Shown piece after piece: positions 16,101 through 24,761 of a stretch of 28,231 bases of DNA (positions are counted from its first letter, which is position 1; each line of letters opens with the position of its first letter). The translations under genes were made by a program, and so were the position numbers. This DNA is from Saprospiraceae bacterium (GTDB lineage Bacteria; Bacteroidota; Bacteroidia; Chitinophagales; Saprospiraceae). The stretch is taken from contig JALZVN010000089.1 in NCBI GenBank assembly GCA_023299965.1, positions 1 to 28,231 on the forward strand, read 5' to 3'. The notes below the pieces were generated by a model. It had not been told where the DNA came from. It searched no databases and saw only the letters and a program-made list of their open reading frames with translations.

Positions 16101-19100
16101 TCCTGGCAAATCAGCCCAATCATATGTAAAAGGTGGTGTACCACCAATAGCATTGACTGCTAATATTCCACTGTTATTACAATCTGGTTCAGAAGATATC
16201 TGAAGGGTAAGTGGATCTGGTTCCACAATAGTGAAACAATCTCCACCAGCCACACAACCATTGCCATCATTTATTTGAATACAATATGATCCAGCTGGTA
16301 AAGCTCCATTTGTGAATGTGCTTACACCATTACTCAATAGTGTATCTGCTGGTGGTGTAAATAATGGATCAAATACTACAGAGAAGTCAACTCCTCCATC
16401 TACTTGACCAAAACAACTAATGTCTATAACTTCGTTAATCGTTGTTGCACCCTGTGGCACATCATCTGTCAAGATGAAAATAAATGGTAGCTGACATCCA
16501 GTAATATCTAAGTCCGTAATCGTCACTAGATAAATACCTGCTGCTAGATCATTTCTAGTAGAGCTCTCAACACCATCTGGCCAATCAAATGTAAACATTC
16601 CTGAACCGCCAGTTACGGAGATACTTACTTCACCGTTTGCAGAACCACAGTCTGGTTGTGCAATAATTGTTTCATCTGCTTCTAGCGGATTATCTTCACC
16701 AATGATAACTGATATAGCATTTTGGCAAGTAGGATCCGCTGGATCTGTAATTGTTACAAAATAAAGTCCAGATACTAGATCTGTTCTTACTGCTCCTGAA
16801 CCACTATCACTCCAGTCATAGGTGAAGTTCATTGGTGTCAAGGTTGCTGTACCGTCTGGCGCATTACATGTAGCAGCGGTCGTAGAAGCCGTAGCTTGAG
16901 GACCATCTGAATTTTGTATCAATGCGAAAGTATTTGAAGTACAATTTGCATCTGCATTACTTACAACATCTATCAAGTATCCTCCAAATGGAAGATCTGT
17001 TCTCGTTTCTCCATCTCCAAGTGATGTACCTAAATCAGGCATCCAATTGAACATGAAATCCGCTGGATTTAAATCTATATTTATCGTAGCTGAGCCTATA
17101 CTCTCTCCACAGTTAGAAGCATTATTGATAACTGAGGTAATTTGAGCTGGAGTACACGCACATGCTGCTGCATCTAAAGTAACATCTACAGTTGCTGAAC
17201 CTGAACACCCATTAACATCTATTGCATTTACGGTATAGGTTGTATTCGTAGTAGGTGTCACTGTAATAGATACTCCCGACCCAACAAGGTTTCCTGCTCC
17301 ATCAAACCATTCATATGTATCTCCGCCGGTAGCTGATAACATCACTGGAGAACCAGGACAAATAGTATTCGAATTTGCTGTAGCTATTATTGTCGGTGTA
17401 GCTGAAACGCTTAATACCACAGTATCCATAGTCGCAGTACAACCTGGTCTAGTAGTAGCCAAAACATAACTGAAAGATGAATTTGTCAAATCAGCCATTG
17501 TCACATTAAAGCTTGGAGTAGGCACGTCAGTTGCGCTTAAAAAGGCAACATCGGCTCCTCCAATACCAGTCCATAAATATGTATAATTTAAAGGATCGCA
17601 ATTTGCATCTCCTAATGTCAAACTTGTATTTGCTTCGTTTTCACATATCGCTTGATCAATCCCTGCATTCAAAATAGTAGGTGTTGGAAGGCTAGAAACT
17701 GAAGCGCCACAACTTGCCCCAAATACTGCACTTAGATCAGTAGTAACTAATATATTGCATACGTCTGCAATATCTGCTTCAAAAGAATGTGAGAATGGAA
17801 GGGATCCGAAAGCTGGTATTGGTCCAGATGCGATGAAGGAACCTAACAGTATGTCAGTAGCATCTACCATACCGTTTCCATCTACATCACTAAAATATTC
17901 TACATCAAAAGAAGTAGCTGGAAATGGCGTCATACCATTTACAATATTTCCATTATAAGTCACCGTCTCTGTCGTAGCAGAGGTACAAACACTAGTACCA
18001 CTCGTTACATCAAAAGTAACTGCTCCTTGCTGCACAGGAAACTGGAATAAAGATCCTCCATTCGTATTTGTAATGAGATTAGCTGGACAAATAGAGCCAT
18101 CTAAACTACATACAAAGTCTTGTCCACTAAGTACTTGTAAAAATCCATCTAAGGTCATTACGTCACAGTCTACCATCGGTGTATTGACTGCAAATCTCAA
18201 AGAAGCCATTTCGTTTACTAATAATCCTCCAGCAAGTGGCCAAGTCAATACTTCTTGACTACCAACCATCGTGATAATAGGCTCTCCAGGAACATAACTT
18301 GCTGGAGCAACTGCATTAGTTGTACCAGGAACATAGTTTACTCCAACTGGTAAAGTGACAGAGATAACATCTCCTGTATTAGAACTTGGTTCATTTACAA
18401 GGTTTGTAACGGTCACCTCTAATTCTGCATTTTCTTGAGGAACAAGCCCAGTACCATCGGTAAGCGCGATATCAAACAATTTAATAACACCTGACAAAGA
18501 ACCAGATATGCTGATAGGTACTGTTTCTCCACCTTCTAAATTGGTAGATTCATTACACCCTCTTTGTCCTTCGAAATTGAAGAAGAGTACAGATCCTGAT
18601 TGAAAATTACAACCTGTCATAAAATCAAATTTTATTAGCATCTCACTATCTTCTGTTAATGGGTCTAAGTCATCACCTGGAAGTCCTGAGACATCTAGTA
18701 TTGCCGATAAATTTGAGAAATCAGAATACTCATACACATCTCCCATAACTGTTGTACCTACAAACACTGGATCAACGGCTACAGGTACTAGTGGCTCTGT
18801 AGCTGGGAAAGCGAACTCCACTGAACCTGGAACAAATGTAGCGCCAATAGGCAAGACAAATTGAGACCTCAAATCGAAGGCTGCTCCTAAATCAGTGTTT
18901 TTTAATCTAATTGTTACTGAGTTTACATCACATATATTTAAATCTGCTTGAGGCTGAACTTCTACTTCAGCATCTAAGAACGGATCTCTTGTAGTGATCG
19001 ACAATGGCAGTTCAAGAGCATCACATGGAGGGTAATCCTCTGGCGTCCATGCTGGATCTGTAATCGGTTGACATGCCCAGCCATTTCTTTGTAAAAGGTT

Positions 19101-22100
19101 AAGATCTCCACACCTATCTACTGTGGCCCGTATAACATACGTGTTACACAAGTCTTCAGGATCCGTAGAACCAACTGCTCTTTGGACACCTTGAGAAAAG
19201 GCAAAGACATTATTCCCAACAGCGCCGTAAGGCAGCACTGTAAGCGTTTCTGGATTAGCAGGATCACTAATATCAATAATCGAAGTTATATTTATGTCTT
19301 CATCCATATTGTCTAATGCAATCCAAGTAATACCTGCATCTGCAGTAATCGAATTATTACATAATTGAGTCGTCCAAGTAGCGGTATCTCCCACCAAAAT
19401 AAAATTAGGATTCGTGATTGGATTAAGCAAAAATGTAGGCGGTTCTGTATATGCAATGTCGTTATCTACTAATTCATTTACAAACTCAACACAAGAAGGG
19501 TCCGACACTGTTGCTGCATAAAATCTGTTTTGATAGAATATTTCTGGATCAAAATTGAACATATTATCCCCATTGCTACTCCCTAGTTGTGATTCACAAT
19601 TCGGAATCAACCTTACTCTAAAATTAAATGAAAATGATCTTACCTCATTTAGAGATGGTACAATATTCAAAGTATCAAAATAGGCGGTGTATTCTCCACT
19701 TGGTGACAATTCAAATCCTGGAACAGGAAAGAAGTCGTCATTAAAAGTTGGGTGCCCTGGGATGGCTACCGAAGGTTCTACAATATCAAAAGAATTTAAG
19801 ATCTCCGTATCAAAAGTAAACTTGATCGAATCTACCTTAATAGAAGGATAAAATTCGTTGCCATAAAAAGCAGGGAAATCATTAAATACTGAGATGACTT
19901 GGTAGTTTAGAAATGTTTCCTCACATCCTTCAGGGAAGTTATTACTATTTGGAAAAGCAAATAAAGTACTTGTTCTAGCCAATGTAAATATATCTCCAAA
20001 CGTTTCGCATGAAGCGTCTACGCCTCCTACTACTGCAAATGCATTGGCTCTAAAATCAGGAACAATGGTAAACTGTACATCGTATGGTCCATCCGTACTG
20101 ATCGCAAAGTTTCCTAAAAACTGTATACTATCTCCAGGGTTCAGGGTTAAACCTAAATCTGTTAAACAGTTTGGCAACTCTACTCTGATATTGTTAGATG
20201 ACCCACTTGGTGTCAAAGTCATATCAGCAGGAGTAACATTGCAGAAAAAGTCTGTACCTCCTTGATTGATACGTACTGTACCTCCACTGAAATCAAATAT
20301 ACCTTCAGGATCAGTAGAACCATCCGGATTTCCATAATCTATATTGAACCCAACAGATCCAGATATCGGAGTCTCCCCCACAACACCAGTGATATCCATT
20401 TCAACTGAATCACAAGTTACAGCTACTTTTCTGTTAGCAGTAGCTGGATCCACTTTAGTGGTATAGTTATCATCCGTAAAACCAAAAGTCGTACGATTCA
20501 CATTAAAACTAGTAGTTCTAAATCCATCAGGGCAAACAGCGGATGGATCTGGTGGACATGGTGGTATATCTTTATGGATAAATGGACCAGGTATGTTTGC
20601 ACAATACCAAATATGTTCACAACCACAAGGCGGACATACAAATTCAAAAGTTGTCGGGAATAATGATTGCCCGATGCCTGCGTCGCAATCTGCTTGAAAT
20701 GCCATCCTCAATTCATAATTTCCATTTATGAATGCCTCTAAAGAAGCGTCAAAAGTCAAAATCAATGTGTCTCCACTTACCATGTTTGACAACATTGGAA
20801 TTGGAATAGTAGATTCATTTTTTATTAATGTCGTTTGTGCAGGCACTGAAGAAATACCAGCAGGTAATACTACTGTAGCTCTAAAAAATTCATCCCCTCC
20901 ACAATTCACATCAAATAGTCTTACACTTCTTGATTCTGTATGTGTCACAAAGAATACATCTCCCATAGCAAATGCATCTGGAGAAGCAAAATCTTCAACA
21001 TCACTATTAACATTTGATGGTCTTACAAATCCAGTTTGTGTATTTACCAAGCCATCGTTACATGCATCAGAGTAAGTTACCCTTGCGGAAAGAAATGAAG
21101 AAAAATCATTTACGCAGTTATCTGCATTGCCTTGGGCAAGAGAACAATCAAAATCATAATTAACTGAAATTTCAACACTTTCTGTAAGTTCTACATCATC
21201 AAAAAATCCATCCCCATCAAAATCGACTAGCCCACCTGGACCATCTGGGTCTGTTGCAAAGTCTGGATTATTGTCTAAATCAATAATAGCTGTAGTAACA
21301 GGAATGTTAACTCCTCCTATATTGTAAGATGTGATGGTATAGCCATTATCAGCAGTCAAAAAGCCTGCACCTAGACCAATCCCCAATTGAATATCAATCA
21401 TAGTTCCAAAACCTGCATCCAGTTCTACCCCGTTATTGGTGTATACTACTGAAGCCGTTCCTGCCTGACAATATCCAACATTAGTAGTTGGATTTACAAG
21501 AGAAGTAGAAATTTCTGGATTTGCCGCACCGTCTCCAATTCGAACAAAATCTGTAGTGCTAATCGTATTACATGCTCTCCCAAAGCATCCCCATGAAGCC
21601 TCATGAGAAGATGTACGTTCATCTACGCAATTAATCACGCAGAGAGTCTCTGTAATAGTAACAGTCTCATTTGAATTGATAAACGCATCTCCATCTCCAG
21701 CAACGCCTGAACCACTAGTCGTATTTTGCATAAATTCCGGTCCAGCTATGGTAACGTTTACAATAGTATCACCAGTCATTGGATCTAAAGTCTTAAAAAT
21801 AGGTTGATCTATACCATTGACATTGATAGCTTGTATGCTTGCCGCAGGTCCTTGAATAACCGAATAATTTAAAGTATCTACAAAACCCGCTAAACCTGAA
21901 TTAGATATTGTAATCTCTCTATCAAAGCAATCCCCTACTCTAAATGGTCCTGATGTTCCCATTACATCAATATTAAAAAACGGAACCGCAATGGCATCTC
22001 TGTATTCGGCCGTAGCATCTACTTCAGATGTAGCTGCACCTTCGAATGTATAATTCGTTTCCCATTCATCAAATACAGATAATGCGTTATTCTGATTTAG

Positions 22101-22499
22101 TGTATCTATGATATTACAGTCCGCTAATATAAAAAAGGTGATATCTACAGAAGTTACTCCTAGTGGACTCAAATCTGGAATGGAAAACGCAGGATTGGAA
22201 ACAGTACTACTTGGTGATTCCGTAACTCCAGCAGAAGATGCAGCTGCATTTAATCCAGCATATTGGATTCCTTGAAAGAGGTTTGCAATAGCTGTGATTC
22301 CTTCTCTAGTAGAGGTAGAGGTACCATTGACTCTGACAGTAACTGTAACCTCGTCAGTCTCACCACAAACATTAAGAAAATCTGGGATTGTATTCGCATT
22401 TGAATAGGAGACTCGAAGGTTATCCTGTGCAAAGGTGCAATTAGGGAGTGCTACGCAAATAAAAATAAATGCAATAACTATTAGCCTTAGCGGATTCAT
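13152..22499 (-). CDS. giant T9SS type B cell-surface protein with SprB-like repeats
   Basis: 3115 residues from the ATG at 22499. The frame runs on to 22583, but the internal start gives a normal signal peptide (MNPLRLIVIAFIFICVALP). Residues to about 1610 are DUF11-like beta-sandwich repeats with many cysteines, a Cys-rich patch CPPCGCEHIWYC near 624-635, and calcium-type loops DFDGDGFFDD and DVDGNGMVD. PKD/Ig-like domains fill about 1610-1780. Two tandem 390-residue blocks follow (1780-2169 and 2170-2564), each with five SprB-like modules ending in GxYxVTITD-type strands. Later come two HYR-like repeats with LGxCDTT ends and a cadherin-like VNDID...KANDLIGG domain. The last 85 residues are a gliding-associated CHU_C sorting domain (SPNGDGVNDFF, IFNRWGNQV, DGTYFYILEL). 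It is probably a T9SS-exported adhesin in surface attachment or gliding; the exact role is not known. Confidence 0.93.
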   Translation of the reverse strand: MNPLRLIVIAFIFICVALPNCTFAQDNLRVSYSNANTIPDFLNVCGETDEVTVTVRVNGTSTSTREGITAIANLFQGIQYAGLNAAASSAGVTESPSSTVSNPAFSIPDLSPLGVTSVDITFFILADCNIIDTLNQNNALSVFDEWETNYTFEGAATSEVDATAEYRDAIAVPFFNIDVMGTSGPFRVGDCFDREITISNSGLAGFVDTLNYSVIQGPAASIQAINVNGIDQPIFKTLDPMTGDTIVNVTIAGPEFMQNTTSGSGVAGDGDAFINSNETVTITETLCVINCVDERTSSHEASWGCFGRACNTISTTDFVRIGDGAANPEISTSLVNPTTNVGYCQAGTASVVYTNNGVELDAGFGTMIDIQLGIGLGAGFLTADNGYTITSYNIGGVNIPVTTAIIDLDNNPDFATDPDGPGGLVDFDGDGFFDDVELTESVEISVNYDFDCSLAQGNADNCVNDFSSFLSARVTYSDACNDGLVNTQTGFVRPSNVNSDVEDFASPDAFAMGDVFFVTHTESRSVRLFDVNCGGDEFFRATVVLPAGISSVPAQTTLIKNESTIPIPMLSNMVSGDTLILTFDASLEAFINGNYELRMAFQADCDAGIGQSLFPTTFEFVCPPCGCEHIWYCANIPGPFIHKDIPPCPPDPSAVCPDGFRTTSFNVNRTTFGFTDDNYTTKVDPATANRKVAVTCDSVEMDITGVVGETPISGSVGFNIDYGNPDGSTDPEGIFDFSGGTVRINQGGTDFFCNVTPADMTLTPSGSSNNIRVELPNCLTDLGLTLNPGDSIQFLGNFAISTDGPYDVQFTIVPDFRANAFAVVGGVDASCETFGDIFTLARTSTLFAFPNSNNFPEGCEETFLNYQVISVFNDFPAFYGNEFYPSIKVDSIKFTFDTEILNSFDIVEPSVAIPGHPTFNDDFFPVPGFELSPSGEYTAYFDTLNIVPSLNEVRSFSFNFRVRLIPNCESQLGSSNGDNMFNFDPEIFYQNRFYAATVSDPSCVEFVNELVDNDIAYTEPPTFLLNPITNPNFILVGDTATWTTQLCNNSITADAGITWIALDNMDEDINITSIIDISDPANPETLTVLPYGAVGNNVFAFSQGVQRAVGSTDPEDLCNTYVIRATVDRCGDLNLLQRNGWACQPITDPAWTPEDYPPCDALELPLSITTRDPFLDAEVEVQPQADLNICDVNSVTIRLKNTDLGAAFDLRSQFVLPIGATFVPGSVEFAFPATEPLVPVAVDPVFVGTTVMGDVYEYSDFSNLSAILDVSGLPGDDLDPLTEDSEMLIKFDFMTGCNFQSGSVLFFNFEGQRGCNESTNLEGGETVPISISGSLSGVIKLFDIALTDGTGLVPQENAELEVTVTNLVNEPSSNTGDVISVTLPVGVNYVPGTTNAVAPASYVPGEPIITMVGSQEVLTWPLAGGLLVNEMASLRFAVNTPMVDCDVMTLDGFLQVLSGQDFVCSLDGSICPANLITNTNGGSLFQFPVQQGAVTFDVTSGTSVCTSATTETVTYNGNIVNGMTPFPATSFDVEYFSDVDGNGMVDATDILLGSFIASGPIPAFGSLPFSHSFEADIADVCNILVTTDLSAVFGASCGASVSSLPTPTILNAGIDQAICENEANTSLTLGDANCDPLNYTYLWTGIGGADVAFLSATDVPTPSFNVTMADLTNSSFSYVLATTRPGCTATMDTVVLSVSATPTIIATANSNTICPGSPVMLSATGGDTYEWFDGAGNLVGSGVSITVTPTTNTTYTVNAIDVNGCSGSATVDVTLDAAACACTPAQITSVINNASNCGESIGSATINIDLNPADFMFNWMPDLGTSLGDGETRTDLPFGGYLIDVVSNADANCTSNTFALIQNSDGPQATASTTAATCNAPDGTATLTPMNFTYDWSDSGSGAVRTDLVSGLYFVTITDPADPTCQNAISVIIGEDNPLEADETIIAQPDCGSANGEVSISVTGGSGMFTFDWPDGVESSTRNDLAAGIYLVTITDLDITGCQLPFIFILTDDVPQGATTINEVIDISCFGQVDGGVDFSVVFDPLFTPPADTLLSNGVSTFTNGALPAGSYCIQINDGNGCVAGGDCFTIVEPDPLTLQISSEPDCNNSGILAVNAIGGTPPFTYDWADLPGNDNSSFRQNLGAGLFNIQVNDANGCSNSITGIEVLDCPCEAVDITSVTVQETDCGEATGVARIGLTGDPSLFTYTWTPDIGTPGLTGNERSDLQAGQYTVVIQGSGSGNCVDSVSLIVTSIDGLEGTAATTPASCNAADGTATLSPATFSYTWPVLGGETAPVVSEFRDDLPAGTYIVTITDGPDACPGLLEVTIDVNNPLLADVTVTTQPDCGESNGEVTINPNGVAGPFEFLWPDGDTNATRNDLPSGLYVVTITEVGGSGCELPFLFVLTDNVPPATVTINGVDSVSCAGQSDGGVNFDIAFDPGFTPPADTIISNGFFTFENGNLPVGNYCITILDGNGCIAGGECFEVIEADPVQLFIVVTEDCAAGGTVDVNVSGGTMPFTFDWSDLTGTDDMQNRTGLMADTLTLTVTDANGCLVREDEVIIPECSMIDCDFFNGLDSLEQFATNCDDLQELCFDGILVDELNTYEIFIDDALYTDTRGNCNLDFTPIYQIILDMGPFDLVSWTFNDSTFTGTFNTLDELLALMNSIDTNSMWVLSPDSPPTSFSIVGGNPDNDYDDLVITSQTTAVSTISAGERRIIPQGSFILVDTGYHEVVFVDTVQMCSDTLTVFLNPEMLLCDVVFDTIMPLDTVVYCIDSTDLTDLMGPVVSAVDICDSSNGTNVSFEIDSINCVTYTGITLGVDTACFVLCDSLGNCDTTNFIVTVVSDTEIVRDTIFPGDVETRCLDVSIFEGTEFVIENFCPGDADGQVDFLIDPVTNCIEYFANEVGIDSACISICDEFGFCDTTLFYIVVDTISGAPIAVNDIDTTVINTPTVIDIKANDLIGGSLDTAFLASDPIFGEASINLDCSLTYDPDDDFCDVTDVFDYVICNELGCDTATVSIYIDCEGEIVVFTAVSPNGDGVNDFFHIGGIDAFPDNRLCIFNRWGNQVLLREGYNNEFDGRWENKDLPDGTYFYILELNDADNRVFKGFFEMYR
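14808..15992 (-). repeat. second copy of the 390-residue SprB block (residues 2170-2564 of the giant protein)
   Basis: It opens with CPCEAVDITSV, matching the first copy's CACTPAQITSV. It then repeats, in the same order, five modules of about 78 residues, recognisable from TTPASCNAADGTATLSP, TTQPDCGESNGEVTINP, VDSVSCAGQSDGGVNFD and NGCIAGGECFEVIEADP. It is about five residues longer than copy one, mostly in the second module. Nucleotide similarity is clear but well diverged, so this is an old duplication. Confidence 0.85.
15993..17162 (-). repeat. first copy of the 390-residue SprB block (residues 1780-2169 of the giant protein)
   Basis: Its five modules are recognisable from NCGESIGSATINI, TTAATCNAPDGTATLTP, AQPDCGSANGEVSISV, VIDISCFGQVDGGVDF and SSEPDCNNSGILAVNA. 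Each ends in a strand such as GLYFVTITD or GSYCIQIND. Each module follows the SprB repeat pattern of Cys near the start, a G-x-A/V-x-I/L strand, F-x-Y/F-x-W in the middle and a D-L-x-x-G-x-Y turn. Confidence 0.85.
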
Positions 22500-22548
22500 A
22501 AGTGTGTTTTTAACTATATTTTTTAAGCATTTGCCTTCCAATGGGGAG

Positions 22549-22556
22549 CAAAAGTA
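22549..22556 (-). promoter_or_regulatory. probable -7 box of the giant surface-protein gene
   Basis: On the minus strand this reads TACTTTTG, an exact TAnnTTTG match, identical to the -7 box before fdx, and lies 50 bases before the ATG at 22499. No TTG is found 19-21 bases upstream, so the -33 element is weak or absent. Its position also supports the internal start over the one at 22583, which would lie upstream of the transcript. Confidence 0.4.
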
Positions 22557-22672
22557 AATCTTTTCAGCATCGAAATATTTCATTATTAGCTGATATTCAG
22601 TATTTTATGAGTAATATGTTCTATTATATCATAATATTAAAGTCCAAAACCATACCAAATTGGCTGATTAGG

Positions 22673-22686
22673 TCGTCACATGACGA
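22673..22686. promoter_or_regulatory. 14-base palindrome in the giant gene's upstream region
   Basis: TCGTCA-CA-TGACGA is a perfect 6-base inverted repeat around a CA centre, in the 244-base gap between maf and the giant gene. It lies about 120 bases upstream of the giant gene's candidate -7 box. It could be a regulator binding site or a weak hairpin after maf; nothing follows it that would make a terminator. The rest of the gap is AT-rich with no gene. Confidence 0.3.
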
Positions 22687-22743
22687 TAATCATGCCGACA
22701 GGCTGTTAGATATAAAAGATTGTAAGGCTTAAAAGTGTGACAG

Positions 22744-23316
22744 TCAAAAAGTTACTAGAGCTGGATACAGCTTTTGCATAGGTAGACCCATGATGTTGGA
22801 GTAGCTCCCCTCGATTTTCTCAATTTTACATAATCCGATCCATTCTTGAATAGCATAGCTCCCTGCTTTATCAAAGGGCTTGTAAGTATCCACATAGTAG
22901 CGAATCTCTTCTTTGCTTAAGTTTGCTAAATGGACATAAGACGTATCAGAGAAGGAAATCTGCTTATGCTGCGAGAGGATACAAACCCCAGTAACTACAG
23001 TATGTTTATTAGAAGAAATAGTTGATAACATTTGATATGCATCCATTGAATCCTTGGGCTTGCCAAAGATTTTGTCTTCGAAAATCACCACAGTATCGGC
23101 TGTGATTAAGAGCTGTTCAGCATTAATCAAGGAGATACTCTCTGTCGCTTTTTTCTTGGCTAAGAATTCGGGGACTTCATAGACATTCATATCATCAGGA
23201 TAGTCCTCCTCCACTTCTAGTGTCTTAATTGTAAAATCAAAACCAGATTTTGAGAGCAATTCTGATCTTCTTGGAGATTTTGAGGCAAGTATGATATTAT
23301 GGTTGAATGCTTTCAT
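22744..23316 (-). CDS. maf: Maf-like nucleoside triphosphate pyrophosphatase (YhdE type)
   Basis: A 190-residue house-cleaning enzyme of the Maf family, expected to hydrolyse dTTP/UTP and modified nucleotides to monophosphates in the cytosol. Motifs are ASKSPRRSELL (11-21), TADTVV with catalytic Asp74, GKPKD (85-89), VVTG, the DKAGSYAIQ segment and GSYSNIMGLP near the C-terminus. The open frame extends 21 codons upstream. The ATG at 23316 is preferred because it gives the family N-terminus and overlaps the ubiA stop as ATGA (23313-23316), a classic coupling arrangement. It is the last gene of the fdx-iscX-kdsC-ubiA-maf run; no clear terminator follows. Confidence 0.92.
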   Translation of the reverse strand: MKAFNHNIILASKSPRRSELLSKSGFDFTIKTLEVEEDYPDDMNVYEVPEFLAKKKATESISLINAEQLLITADTVVIFEDKIFGKPKDSMDAYQMLSTISSNKHTVVTGVCILSQHKQISFSDTSYVHLANLSKEEIRYYVDTYKPFDKAGSYAIQEWIGLCKIEKIEGSYSNIMGLPMQKLYPALVTF

Positions 23317-24227
23317 GTTGACTGCAAATAAAGGAAAACTAGTCCAAACAACATAAAAATTTTGATACCATTGCCCCAATTTCCAAATTGTTTAGGACTT
23401 TCTAACTTAGGCAAGGTCGACAATAAGGCTAATGAGATCAGTAATAATGGACTAGTTCCTAGAGCCATAGACAAATTACTTTGATTTTCTTTATCTAGTA
23501 TAAAAGTCCAAATTAAGATAAGAGACATCAGTATAACTAGAATTAGGCTTAATAAAATTTTACCTGATCGATGTCCATAGCGTATAGGAAAAGTATTGGC
23601 TCCAAATGCTTTATCTCCTTTGATATCTTGTATGTCTTTTACCAGCTCTCTGATAAAATTGGATAAAAAAGCTAAAGCCCCATATAAGATCAAGATATTC
23701 ATTAAACGTTGATCATTAAGCTGCACCACACCTTCGTACTCAGCTAAAAATATGAGAATCGGCACAAAGGCTACAAATAATGAAATGAGTACGTTACCTA
23801 GTAAAAACGATTTTTTAAGGGCAACTGCATAGTAATATAATAGCCCAGAAAAAAGAGGATATAAAACGACATAAGAGAGTTTATTCCAACTCCAACCAAG
23901 ATAAACTGCTATGATTAAACCCACAGTCAAAAGTGTATAATAGTAGGTAGTGCAGAATTGCTTAGTCAAATATTTTCCTACTATGACCTTATTGGGTTTG
24001 TTGATGAGATCAATTTTGACATCCTCTATATCATTGATCACGTATCCTGCTGCGGCAACCAACATCGTACATACTGAAAGTAAAATAAACTGATCTATAC
24101 TTAGATTTGAATCTATTCCATTTTGGGTTAGCGCTCCTTTTATTAAAAAGGTCCAAACTATCCATTGTGTTATAAAAACGATAATCAAGTTGGGCCAACG
24201 AATCAATTTTATCATGTACAGCCACAT
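23313..24227 (-). CDS. UbiA-family prenyltransferase (geranylgeranylglycerol-phosphate transferase-like)
   Basis: A 304-residue integral membrane protein with about nine hydrophobic segments. The first Asp-rich motif is NDIEDVKID (65-73), followed by NKPNKV in place of the common DKP/RP. The second is KDIQDIKGD (197-205), then GANTFPIRYG. These bind the Mg-diphosphate of a polyprenyl donor. In Bacteroidota this branch, next to kdsC-like and maf genes, is commonly named geranylgeranylglycerol-phosphate geranylgeranyltransferase. The acceptor is not evident from sequence, and quinone or other lipid substrates remain possible. The start at 24227 is 9 bases after the kdsC stop; an alternative ATG lies at 24215. 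Confidence 0.85.
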   Translation of the reverse strand: MWLYMIKLIRWPNLIIVFITQWIVWTFLIKGALTQNGIDSNLSIDQFILLSVCTMLVAAAGYVINDIEDVKIDLINKPNKVIVGKYLTKQFCTTYYYTLLTVGLIIAVYLGWSWNKLSYVVLYPLFSGLLYYYAVALKKSFLLGNVLISLFVAFVPILIFLAEYEGVVQLNDQRLMNILILYGALAFLSNFIRELVKDIQDIKGDKAFGANTFPIRYGHRSGKILLSLILVILMSLILIWTFILDKENQSNLSMALGTSPLLLISLALLSTLPKLESPKQFGNWGNGIKIFMLFGLVFLYLQST

Positions 24228-24236
24228 ACTGATGAA

Positions 24237-24746
24237 TTAGGAGTGAGGGGTAAACCAGTTACCTTGAAGTTTGAGTACTTTTTCAATTACATCTCTAACA
24301 CAACCTTTCCCACCTTCTAAATGGCTAACATATTTGCTAATCGCGACTATCTCTGGTACAGCGTCAGATGGACAAGCCGGTAAGCCTACATTCATCATCA
24401 CCTGATAGTCTACCAAATCATCCCCCATATATAGCGTCTTGTCTGCTTCAATAGCGTGATTAGATAGGATTTGCTCAAATTGGGCTTGCTTGTCTTTTAT
24501 CTTGGAGAAGATAAATTTCACTCCTAGATTTTCAAATCTCTTCACTATCCCCTCGGAACCTCCACCTGTTATGATCAATACGTTATATCCTTTTTTTATA
24601 GCTGTTTTGACAGCATAGCCATCTCTAGTATTTACGGTTCGTAACAATTCGCCCTGCTCCGTTACCAGTAGGTTCGAATTGGTAAAAACGCCATCAACAT
24701 CAAAAATAAAGGAATTGATTTCTTTGAACTTCGAAAGGGGATTCAT
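24237..24746 (-). CDS. kdsC: HAD-family KdsC-like phosphatase (KDO-8-phosphate phosphatase)
   Basis: A 169-residue, cap-less HAD phosphatase of the KdsC type, which removes phosphate from 3-deoxy-manno-octulosonate 8-phosphate for LPS core synthesis. Motif I is FDVDGVFTN with nucleophile Asp16 and Asp18, motif II is IITGG with Thr60, motif III is Lys86 in IKDKQ, and motif IV is MGDDLVD with Asp109/110. The C-terminal GGKGCVRDVIEKVL is the KdsC/YrbI signature tail that reaches into a neighbouring subunit's active site. It lies in the middle of the operon, with 15 bases to iscX upstream and 9 to ubiA downstream. Related sugar-acid substrates are possible. Confidence 0.9.
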   Translation of the reverse strand: MNPLSKFKEINSFIFDVDGVFTNSNLLVTEQGELLRTVNTRDGYAVKTAIKKGYNVLIITGGGSEGIVKRFENLGVKFIFSKIKDKQAQFEQILSNHAIEADKTLYMGDDLVDYQVMMNVGLPACPSDAVPEIVAISKYVSHLEGGKGCVRDVIEKVLKLQGNWFTPHS

Positions 24747-24761
24747 CTTTAGAAAGATTTA

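Noticed and set aside
14808..17162. Repeats in the giant gene as a possible CRISPR or non-coding repeat array
   Set aside because: The repeat unit is about 1.17 kb, keeps the reading frame and encodes SprB-like modules; there are no short identical direct repeats with unique spacers.
23317..23379. Upstream extension of Maf to a start at 23379
   Set aside because: The extension lies inside the ubiA coding region, is not family-like, and the ATGA overlap at 23313-23316 gives a better start.
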